Shown: positions 38,060-45,672 of the stretch, piece by piece
Numbering within the stretch: position 1 is the first letter of the stretch
Layout: each line of letters begins with the position of its first letter
Source of the DNA: DASPKT01 sp035626475
GTDB taxonomy: Bacteria > Pseudomonadota > Alphaproteobacteria > Azospirillales > Azospirillaceae
Length of the DNA stretch: 64,000 nucleotides
Assembly (NCBI GenBank): GCA_035626475.1
Contig: DASPNP010000020.1
Location: 1-64,000, forward strand
Direction: 5' to 3'
The notes under the pieces: model-generated
The model's input: the letters and a program-made list of their open reading frames with translations, nothing else
Told to the model about the DNA's origin: nothing
Databases searched by the model: none
Made by a program: the position numbers and the translations under genes

Positions 38060-38995
38060 ATGGCCGTGTCCGCCGTCCCGTCCGCTGCCGTGCCTCCGGC
38101 CGCCGCCCGCTATGGCGCCGCCCAGGCGCGGACCGCTCCGCCGCCGGCACCCTCGGGCGTGACCGACACGGTCACGCTGTCGCCGGAAGCCCAGGCCCTG
38201 ATGGCGCGGGGAGCGGGAGCCGCAAGCCCGCCCAAGGGAAGCGCGCCCGTCGATCCCGCCGTCGTCGATGCGCAGCGCGGCGAGTACGCGGCGGCCATGC
38301 GCGAGTACAATACGAAGTTCATGGAGGCCACGCGCGACCTGCTCGGCGTGAAGGAGACCGAAGGCTTTATCCTCACCGGCCGTATCTCCGAGACCCTGAA
38401 GAAGGTCTTCGCGGCGCAAGGGCTGGTCGAGCCTCAGAAGCCCGCCGAACTGGCCGCGGCCGACGCCGCCGCGGAGGCCCGCACCCGGCCGGTGCCACAT
38501 CCCGATGCGCTGCATCCGCTCAGCGTCCGGCCGCAGGCGACGCCCGAACCGACGGCGTCCCGGATCACCATCTTTGCCAGCGGCGGTCCCAGCAAGGGCT
38601 CGGTCGACATCATCTTCAACGACGCCGCCCTGGACCGCATCGCCAAGCTGTCGCCGGAGGAGCTGCGGGCCGGGATGGTGGACGCGTTCTCGGGAGGTAC
38701 GCGCGGCGCCGCAGCGAACCAAGCGGTCGAGCGGAGCGCGATCGGCCGCTTCGTCGCCAGCAACGACCAGAAGAACCCGGACCTGAAGGCCGCGAATCAG
38801 CGCTTCGTCGCCCTCGACCCGGCCAAACGCGAAGCGACGCCGCTCTTCGTCGTGCAGACATCGAACAGCCCCGACCTGCTGGGCCGGTCCATGGACGAGA
38901 TCGTCCAGACGGTCAGCCGGGCCCTGGGTAGGCGCGACCCGGCTGATCAGGCCGCCTTGTCCGCCGCCTCCACCGCGTCGCGGATCACCACGTAG
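38060..38995 (+). CDS. Hypothetical protein with low-complexity N terminus
   Basis: I cannot assign a function. The 311-residue product begins with an Ala/Pro-rich segment (about 1-30), then TDTVTLSPEAQALMARG, a short motif seen at the start of many alphaproteobacterial proteins of unknown function. A helical region (REYNTKFMEATRDLLG) is followed by a likely folded C-terminal part with GSVDIIFNDAALDRIAKLS. No signal or membrane segment is seen. The start at 38060 has GGGGA upstream; an in-frame ATG at 37979 would add a poorly coding extension. Its last 49 bp overlap the convergent HAMP gene. Confidence 0.65.
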   Translation: MAVSAVPSAAVPPAAARYGAAQARTAPPPAPSGVTDTVTLSPEAQALMARGAGAASPPKGSAPVDPAVVDAQRGEYAAAMREYNTKFMEATRDLLGVKETEGFILTGRISETLKKVFAAQGLVEPQKPAELAAADAAAEARTRPVPHPDALHPLSVRPQATPEPTASRITIFASGGPSKGSVDIIFNDAALDRIAKLSPEELRAGMVDAFSGGTRGAAANQAVERSAIGRFVASNDQKNPDLKAANQRFVALDPAKREATPLFVVQTSNSPDLLGRSMDEIVQTVSRALGRRDPADQAALSAASTASRITT

Positions 38996-40329
38996 CAGCC
39001 GTCAAAGCGGCGGGCCAGGACCACGTCCAGGTCGCGCACCAGCTCGGCCGGGCGCAGGCTGGCGTAGCGGTCCAGGTAGCGCTGCAGCACCGCGCCGCCA
39101 TTGCCCTCCAGATTGTGGACGGCGCAGGAGCGGTGGGCCGTGTCCAGGCTCAGGCGCTTCTCCTCGATCCGGCCGTCGCGGGTCAGGTCGATCCGGCGCA
39201 GCGCGGCGGCGGGTCCCTCCCAGGTCAGGCAGATGACCTCCGCCTCGGGGAACAGCTCGCGCACCCGCTCCAGCGCCTCCGGCACCGGCTTGGAACGCAG
39301 CGTCTGGCGCAGCAGGAACAGCAGGCTGGAGGCGGTGACCGAGCGGTCGACGGCGTCCGGATCGCTGGCGCGGCCCATCACCACGACGGTGCCGTCGCCG
39401 GCCTCCGCCATTTCCATGAAATAGCCGGACAGCGGGTTGATGCAGCGGGCCACCACCTCGCGCCCGCCGAAGCGGCCGCCGATCGGCTTCATGATGGTCT
39501 CGCCCAGCGTCTCCAGCAGATCCTCGCGGGTGCGGAACTGCTCGTTCTCCAGCAGCTTGCGCCGGGACTTGCCGAGTTCGCTGTTCAGCACCGAGTTGAT
39601 GGTCTGGAAGCTGCCGTCCAGCTCGTCGATCTCGCGCACGCCGCCGACCGGCTGCCAGCGCTCCAGCCTGCCGTCCACCAGCTCGGTCGCCCGCTGGTTC
39701 AGCAGCTTGATCCGGCCGCCGATGCGCCCGCCCAGAATCCAGGCCAGCAGCAGCGCCACGCCCAGCACGATGCCCGTGCCGCCGGCGATGAGCCGGGCCG
39801 TGTCGGCCATCTCCTGACGGTAGACGTCGGCGTCGCTCTCCACCTGCACCAGGGCGATGACGCGTCCCTCGGCGTCGCGCACCCGGCGCAGCCCGATGCG
39901 CGCCAGGTCGCTGGCGTCGTCGGCCGCGTCGCCGCGCTCGACGATCTCGCTGTAGAACTCCTGGTCCGCCTCCAGCGCCCGCGCCGCCTCCGGCAGCACG
40001 GCCAGGGCCGAGCTGCGGTTGGGCCGCGTTCCGGTGTTCACCAGCACCTCGCCCGACGGGGTGGTCAGCCGCAGCAGTTCAAGCTTGTTGGCCTCGGCGA
40101 TGCGCTCGAAGATCGGCTGAAGCCGGGCGCGCAGGGCCTGCGGGTCCGGAGTCTGCGCCATGACGGAAGCGGTGTGCTCGGCGGTGGAGACGACGACGGA
40201 GCGCAACTCCTTGCGCAGCCCCCACATCATCTCCTTGCTCTGGCTGAAATAGATCAGCGCGCCGTCCACGGCCATCAGGCCCAGGAACAGCGGAACGATG
40301 GCGACCAGCGTCTGGGTGCGGATCTTCAT
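38947..40329 (-). CDS. HAMP membrane protein with degenerate PP2C/SpoIIE-like domain (a)
   Basis: A 460-residue inner-membrane sensor. TM1 is about residues 8-28, a periplasmic domain runs to about 180, TM2 is about 183-204, then HAMP and a C-terminal domain. The C-terminal part keeps the strand order of a SpoIIE-type phosphatase (GDGTVVVMGRASDPDAVDRSVTAS where active enzymes read GDVSGKGVPAAL) but lacks the aspartates that bind metal, including GGD and SDD. I infer a pseudophosphatase that binds rather than dephosphorylates a STAS partner, or that passes a signal on. It is the last gene of a four-gene operon; its stop region overlaps the convergent gene by 49 bp. Confidence 0.78.
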   Translation of the reverse strand: MKIRTQTLVAIVPLFLGLMAVDGALIYFSQSKEMMWGLRKELRSVVVSTAEHTASVMAQTPDPQALRARLQPIFERIAEANKLELLRLTTPSGEVLVNTGTRPNRSSALAVLPEAARALEADQEFYSEIVERGDAADDASDLARIGLRRVRDAEGRVIALVQVESDADVYRQEMADTARLIAGGTGIVLGVALLLAWILGGRIGGRIKLLNQRATELVDGRLERWQPVGGVREIDELDGSFQTINSVLNSELGKSRRKLLENEQFRTREDLLETLGETIMKPIGGRFGGREVVARCINPLSGYFMEMAEAGDGTVVVMGRASDPDAVDRSVTASSLLFLLRQTLRSKPVPEALERVRELFPEAEVICLTWEGPAAALRRIDLTRDGRIEEKRLSLDTAHRSCAVHNLEGNGGAVLQRYLDRYASLRPAELVRDLDVVLARRFDGCYVVIRDAVEAADKAA

Positions 40330-40339
40330 GGGCGCGCCC

Positions 40340-40735
40340 TCACAGCCGGGCCGACACGGCGTCGCCGGCGGTCTCGAAGAAACCGACCAGCAGACCCGGG
40401 CACTCGTTGATGATGGTGAAGAAGTGGCGCTTCGGGATGATCAGCGTGCGCGATCCCGAGGCCTGGTCGGCGATGACGGGCTCGGGCGTCGGCCGGTCGA
40501 ACAGCAGCGACACTGCCCCGAAGACCGGTTCCAGCACGTCGCCGCCGGCGAAGCGGGCGCCACCGTCCGAGGTGATGTAGAGGTTCGCCACCGGCTCGCC
40601 GGCCGGGCAGATGACGTCGCCCGGCTGCCAGACGCGCTCGCGCACGACCTCGGAGATGACGGTCAGCTCGGACGCGCGCAGCCGGTCGAAGGGCACGGTG
40701 CCGCGGAGCGTGAAGAGGCGGTCGGCGGTGGTCAT
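40340..40735 (-). CDS. Small cyclic-nucleotide-binding-domain protein
   Basis: This 131-residue protein is little more than one cNMP-binding beta-roll: FDRLRASELTVISEVVRERV, QPGDVICPAGEPVANLYIT, and a phosphate-cassette-like segment followed by the C helix. The usual GE...RxA cassette is not intact (FGAVSLLFDRPTPEPVIA), so binding of cAMP or cGMP is uncertain. It has no DNA-binding domain and so is not a Crp-type regulator. Its ATG overlaps the upstream stop as ATGA and it ends 10 nt before the next gene, so it is fully embedded in the operon and probably works with the membrane proteins. Confidence 0.85.
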   Translation of the reverse strand: MTTADRLFTLRGTVPFDRLRASELTVISEVVRERVWQPGDVICPAGEPVANLYITSDGGARFAGGDVLEPVFGAVSLLFDRPTPEPVIADQASGSRTLIIPKRHFFTIINECPGLLVGFFETAGDAVSARL

Positions 40736-42267
40736 GCGGCGGCCTCGTCCAGGGTGCTCGATCCCACCTCGACGCGGCGGTAGGCCAGGATGGCCACGAT
40801 CTCCCGCGCCTCGGTGTCCCAGGGCAGTTCGGCGATGCGGCGGACGGCGTTCTCGCGCAGCGTCGCCAGCAGCCCGTCCATGCCGCGCTGTCCCTCGCCG
40901 GCCAGACCCTGGGTCGGGTCGTCGATCAGCGCGTCGGTGACGACGATGCCGCCGCCCGCGGGCAGGGGGCGGCGCTCGGCGCCGGTGACCGACTCCACCA
41001 GCCCGGCCCGCCCGTCGGCATCGACCGCCTGGAGGAAGACCGGCCGGGTGGCGACGACGTAGAGGGCGCCCTTGGCGAAGTCGTGCACCGCGATGGCGTA
41101 AACGCCGCTGCCCAGCAGGTCCTGCAGCCGCTCCAGCACCTGCGCCCCGTCGCCGCCATGGTGCGCCAGCATGCGGCCGACGACGTTGGCGATCTGCAGC
41201 CGGCGCACGACCGCCGGCAGCGCGCCGGCGACCCCGTCGGCGAACCAGGCGACCGCGACCTTGCCGCCGCAGGACCAGCCGGAGACCGAGGGGCCGCAAT
41301 CGATGCCGCCCTGGCGCACGGCAGCGAAATGCTCGTTCGCCGGCCCGTCGGCGCGCTCGCCCAGCACCCGGATCAGCTCCTGGCGGCGGCGGTGGCGCTC
41401 GGCCTCGGCGTTGGCGTCGTTCACCTTCGCCAGCTTCTCCTGCAGCCACACGCTCATGGTGTTGAAGGTGGTCGCCAGCTGCAGCAGCTCCTTCGGCCCC
41501 TGGGCCGCGACCTGGTGGCCGTAGCGGCCGGCGGCGACCTGGAAGCTGGCCAGGGTCAGGCGGCGGATCGGCTCGGCCAGCTTGCCGGCGACCGCCACGG
41601 CGATGGCAATGCTGGCGATCAGCGCGAGCGCGCCCGCCATGCCGACATTGACCAGCGCGATGCGGGTCTTCTGCTGGATGGAGGTGATGTCGTGCTCGGC
41701 GCCGGCCAGCGCCACGACGTCGCCGTCGCCGTCCAGCACCGGCGCGTAGCCGGACTTCAGCAGGCCCCACAGCTCCCACTGCTTGATGCCCGAGACGTAG
41801 ATCGTCTTGTCGGCGGCGGCGCGGTGGATGTTCGCGGCGTCATCCTCGGGCAGCTTGTCGGCGTAGCCGGGCAGCGTGTGGTTCTCGTCGGTGTTGCTGT
41901 CGAACACGTAGACGATGTCCAGCCCGCCGGTCAGCACCTGGGTGTAGAGGAAGGTGAGCCGCAGCTCCTCCTTGATCCGCTGCATCGGCACCAGGACCGT
42001 GCGGAACTCCTCGGACGCCTCCATCGCCTCGGGCGAGAAGCCGTCCTTCTGGGTCCGCTCGAAGAAGGCCTGGTGCTGGTCGCCGTCGATGAAGGCGGCG
42101 GTGACGGAGCTGGCCGCCGTCAGCTGCCGGTCGAAGCCGGCGATGATGGTGCGGTAGATCTGGTCGTAGATCACGACGCCCATGGCGACGGTGACCACCA
42201 GCAGCGCCGGCACCACCATGGCCAGGATCAGCCCCTGCAGGCTGAGCTTCAGCTTGGAGAGCGTCAT
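40732..42267 (-). CDS. HAMP membrane protein with degenerate PP2C/SpoIIE-like domain (b)
   Basis: This 511-residue sensor has TM1 (about 10-34), a periplasmic domain containing FLYTQVLTGGLDIVYVFDSN, TM2 (about 205-230), HAMP, a short coiled coil and a PP2C-like domain. The sensor block resembles the one in the active phosphatase encoded divergently (YVYTYMKRPADGMVVIASTN), so the two may sense related cues. In the C-terminal domain the SpoIIE landmarks can be lined up but are changed: GPSVSGWSCGGKVAVAW for GGDLYD..., FADGVAGALPAVV for GDVSGKGVPAALF, IVVTDALID for LYTDGVTE and AREIVAIL for SDDITLL. Loss of most metal aspartates suggests a pseudoenzyme. Both ends overlap neighbours by ATGA. Confidence 0.82.
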   Translation of the reverse strand: MTLSKLKLSLQGLILAMVVPALLVVTVAMGVVIYDQIYRTIIAGFDRQLTAASSVTAAFIDGDQHQAFFERTQKDGFSPEAMEASEEFRTVLVPMQRIKEELRLTFLYTQVLTGGLDIVYVFDSNTDENHTLPGYADKLPEDDAANIHRAAADKTIYVSGIKQWELWGLLKSGYAPVLDGDGDVVALAGAEHDITSIQQKTRIALVNVGMAGALALIASIAIAVAVAGKLAEPIRRLTLASFQVAAGRYGHQVAAQGPKELLQLATTFNTMSVWLQEKLAKVNDANAEAERHRRRQELIRVLGERADGPANEHFAAVRQGGIDCGPSVSGWSCGGKVAVAWFADGVAGALPAVVRRLQIANVVGRMLAHHGGDGAQVLERLQDLLGSGVYAIAVHDFAKGALYVVATRPVFLQAVDADGRAGLVESVTGAERRPLPAGGGIVVTDALIDDPTQGLAGEGQRGMDGLLATLRENAVRRIAELPWDTEAREIVAILAYRRVEVGSSTLDEAAA

Positions 42268-45200
42268 GCCGCCACCACCCGGGTCTCGAACAGGCGGCGC
42301 GCCAGCCGCGGATAGGTCTGCGCGGCGGCCAGGACCGCCTCGTGCGGGATCACCAGCAGCTCGCCGCGCTCCATGATCGCGGTGCCGGTATAGCGCGGCA
42401 GGGTCAGCGCCTCCATGCCGAACAGCCCCTCGGTGATGGTGACGGTGCCGCCCGGTTCGGCGATGCGGAGGCTGCCGGCCAGCAGCAGGTACAGGCTGTC
42501 GGCCCGGTCGCCGGTGGCGTAGACCTCGGTCTCCGCCTCGACCAGGCACTGCTCGCCGCGCTGGGCGATGCTCATGATCTCCTGCATGCCGACGCCCTCC
42601 AGCAGCGGCACGCGGGCGAGCGCGGCCAGGCGCTGCACCACGGTCATGCGGGCGGTCTTGCCTTCAACGCCCATCAGGTCGAGCACCGTCATCTGCAGCA
42701 CGTCGGTGACGGCGCCGTGCAGCTTCTCGCGCAGCACCGGGGCGGCGGCGGCGGGGTCCTCGTCCCACAGCGCCTGGACGGCGGCGGCGGCCTCCAGCGC
42801 GAAGGGGCTGGACAGGGCCTCGTGCACGATCTCCTCCGGCGTCAGGCCGCGGAGCGCCACCGCACCGGCGAAGGCGGCGAGGCGCTGGGCCGGCGCCCTT
42901 CCGTCGACCAGCGGCAGGATCAGCTGGAAGGTCGGGCGGTCGCAGCCCTGCTCCAGCGTCTCCAGCGCGTTGCCGCGGATCTTGGCATTGGAGGAGCGCA
43001 GCGAGGAGGACAGCAGCTCGAAGTCCGGCAGGTCGCCGCCCAGCGTCAGCAGCAGCAGCGCGAACTCGACCGAGGCGAGCTCCATGTCGCCATAGAGCCG
43101 GGCGAGCACGGCCCGGCCGGCGCTGCCGCCGCCCTTGTCGGCGGCGTTGAGCGCCAGGTAGCGGGCCAGCGCGCCGTAGGCCCGCTCCAGCTCGGCGCGC
43201 ACCAGGTCGCCGACGCCGGCCCGGAACTGCGGGAAGGAGAGGCGCGAGAGCGACCGCGCGGCGATGGCGCGGGCGGCGAAGCCGTACTGCCGGTCCTGCA
43301 GGATGGAGACGATGGCGGGGATGGCGGCGACGCCCATGCCGCTCACCACCTGCTCCGCCCCGCGCCGCTCGAACGGCGTGAACTGGTCGGCCAGGCGCAG
43401 CATCGGCTCGATCGCGGCGGTATCGCCGGAGCTGCCCACCACCTCCATGCCGATGCTGCGGATCTCGGGACCGGCGCGGCCGATCGCCTTCAGGATCGGC
43501 GCCACCAGCCGGGTGGAGGAGAGCGGGCCGACCTGGCGCAGCGCCAGCAGCGCCTCGCGCTGGACCTCGGGCGAGGGGTCGGCCAGGAACTGGACGATCA
43601 GATGGCTGAACTGCTGCATGCCGAGATGGCCGAGCGCGCGGACCGCGGCGCAGCGCGACTCCTCGTTGCCGCCGCGCAGATCGTCCAGGATCGACAGGGC
43701 CTTCAGCCCGTGCCGCGTCTCGGCGCTGAACCAGAGCGGCACGATGGCGGCGCCGCGCAGCGAGGGCGAGACGGCGGTGTCGGACAGCTGCTCCACCTGC
43801 GCCCGGTCGATCAGGCGGAAGGAGCCCAGCTCCTCGACGATGCTGGGGCTCTCGAACAGGTCGCTCTGGTAGAGCTCGTCCACCACCCGCAGCACGAACT
43901 CGCTGTTGCCGCTCTCCAGGAACCGGCGCAGGAAGGGCCGGGCGGCCTGGCGGCCGGGCTCGTCGGCGCGGCGCAGGAAGGCGATCAGCGTGCCCAGCTG
44001 CCGGTCCGGCACGTTCATGAACAGGATGCGCAGCGCCAGCAGCGCGTCCTCCTGCGGCGTCTCCGGCCAGCGGACCATGGCCTCCAGCTGCTCGATCTGC
44101 CGGTCGTCCAGGTCCCGCAGCACCTCCTCCTCGCGCCGCGAGAAGTCCAGCCAGCCGCGGCGCAGATTGACGATCATGGAGGAGCGGTAGAGCTGGCGCA
44201 GCGCCAGCACCAGGCAGATCAGCAGCATGGCCAGGCCGATGCCGACCACCGACATCTGCTCCGACGCCAGGCGCGGGCCCACGATCAGCAGGAACAGGCC
44301 CATCAGGCAGCTCACCGACGGCTCGCACAGCCCTTCCACGAAGGTGCGGACCTGCTGTTTGAAGCGCGGATTGATGCCGTTGTAGATGAAGTTCATGTTG
44401 TTGAAGTCGATCGCCGGGATCAGGCCGTGGAACAGCACGAACGCCGCCAGACCGGCCGGAAAATCGAAATCGATGAAGAAGAAGGTGAAGACCGCCAGGT
44501 TGCAGAAGGGCACGATCAGCGCGACGTTCTGCACGCCGATGCGCAGCACCAGGCGGGAGAAGATGAAGAGGCTGATGAACATGTTCAGCACGTTCACGCC
44601 GGCGTAGAGCTGGCCGAACAGCTGCGCCAGCTCGGCCTCGGAACGGCCTTCCGAGAACACCTTCATGTACTGGAATTCGCTGAGGTTCATCAGGCCGGCG
44701 GAGAGCGCGAAGACGCCGATGAGGACCGGTACGAAGGCCGAGCTCTTCACCACCACGCCGACGTCGCGCATCTGCGCCAGGAAGCCCTCGCTGTCGGCCG
44801 CGCCCTCCTCCTCCTGCTCCAGCAGCTTCGGGAAACGGCGGCGGATGTTGATGCCCAGCGGCACGGTCAGCAGCGCGATGCCGGCCCAGACCAGGTAGAA
44901 CTGGCTGATCGCCAGCTGGTCGGCCAGCTGGCTGACGAGCAGGCCGCCCAGGCCGGCGCCGAGGGCCGAGCCGGCGCTGAAGATCGCGAACAGCCGCTTC
45001 GCGTCCTGGATGTCGAAATACTCGTCCGCCAGATTCCAGAACAGCGTGTAGAGGCCGATGTACCAGACGCCGGAATAGACCTTGATGGCGTAGTAGATCC
45101 ACAGATCCAGCGGCTTCGGCAGCAATTCGATATTGGTGAGCGCCAGCCAGAAGCCGAGGCCGCCCAGCACCAGGACGGCGAAGGTGACGTCGGCCACCCG

Positions 45201-45443
45201 GTCGATGCCGCTGCGGCCCGTCAGGTAGCTGATGAGCGGCGTGTAGAACAGCATCACCGCCGGCGTCAGCAGGTAGATGTAGGCCACGTTCTGCGGCCCC
45301 GCCTGCGATACGAACAGCGCGTCGCCGACGCTGGTGCCGACGCCGAGACCCGCCTGCATCAGCAGGGCCAGGAGCGTGAAGCGCAGGACCTTGCCCAACT
45401 CGGACCGGTCCAGCTTCAGGAACTGGAGGATAGGCTTGCTCAT
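42264..45443 (-). CDS. NTT/MFS-like transporter fused to HEAT repeats and a cNMP-binding domain
   Basis: This protein is 1059 residues. About 1-430 forms some 12 membrane helices of the Npt1/Npt2 nucleotide-transporter (ATP/ADP translocase-like) kind: GVGTSVGDALFVSQAG, FWNLADEYFDIQDAKRLF and IDFNNMNFIYNGINPRFKQQ. About 450-900 is helical HEAT-like repeats (RCAAVRALGHLGMQQFSHLI, VQREALLALRQVGPLSS). The end, about 930-1059, is a cyclic-nucleotide-binding fold (SLYLLLAGSLRIAEPGGTVT, LFGMEALTLPRYTGTAIM). The start at 45443 has only a weak ribosome binding site. It heads the operon and could be a gated transporter or a receptor that reports nucleotide levels to the two HAMP proteins. Transport itself is inference. 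Confidence 0.87.
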   Translation of the reverse strand: MSKPILQFLKLDRSELGKVLRFTLLALLMQAGLGVGTSVGDALFVSQAGPQNVAYIYLLTPAVMLFYTPLISYLTGRSGIDRVADVTFAVLVLGGLGFWLALTNIELLPKPLDLWIYYAIKVYSGVWYIGLYTLFWNLADEYFDIQDAKRLFAIFSAGSALGAGLGGLLVSQLADQLAISQFYLVWAGIALLTVPLGINIRRRFPKLLEQEEEGAADSEGFLAQMRDVGVVVKSSAFVPVLIGVFALSAGLMNLSEFQYMKVFSEGRSEAELAQLFGQLYAGVNVLNMFISLFIFSRLVLRIGVQNVALIVPFCNLAVFTFFFIDFDFPAGLAAFVLFHGLIPAIDFNNMNFIYNGINPRFKQQVRTFVEGLCEPSVSCLMGLFLLIVGPRLASEQMSVVGIGLAMLLICLVLALRQLYRSSMIVNLRRGWLDFSRREEEVLRDLDDRQIEQLEAMVRWPETPQEDALLALRILFMNVPDRQLGTLIAFLRRADEPGRQAARPFLRRFLESGNSEFVLRVVDELYQSDLFESPSIVEELGSFRLIDRAQVEQLSDTAVSPSLRGAAIVPLWFSAETRHGLKALSILDDLRGGNEESRCAAVRALGHLGMQQFSHLIVQFLADPSPEVQREALLALRQVGPLSSTRLVAPILKAIGRAGPEIRSIGMEVVGSSGDTAAIEPMLRLADQFTPFERRGAEQVVSGMGVAAIPAIVSILQDRQYGFAARAIAARSLSRLSFPQFRAGVGDLVRAELERAYGALARYLALNAADKGGGSAGRAVLARLYGDMELASVEFALLLLTLGGDLPDFELLSSSLRSSNAKIRGNALETLEQGCDRPTFQLILPLVDGRAPAQRLAAFAGAVALRGLTPEEIVHEALSSPFALEAAAAVQALWDEDPAAAAPVLREKLHGAVTDVLQMTVLDLMGVEGKTARMTVVQRLAALARVPLLEGVGMQEIMSIAQRGEQCLVEAETEVYATGDRADSLYLLLAGSLRIAEPGGTVTITEGLFGMEALTLPRYTGTAIMERGELLVIPHEAVLAAAQTYPRLARRLFETRVVAA

Positions 45444-45672
45444 GGTGATGGGTTTGGCACTTCCGCACAGGCGCGCCGTCCGGCCCGCCATCCCTGCCCC
45501 GGGAAAGACGGTTGCGGACGGCGATTGACCACAAGTCCAGAATACCTATTCACTGCTAGATGTGGTACCAGAATCCCCGGAAGGGGCCGATTGAAAGAGT
45601 TAGTCGGCCTGTCCAGGCGGGATGGCGCTGTCGCGGGGCAGCCGCCGGTGGCAGGGACGAGCGGGGGCGCGG

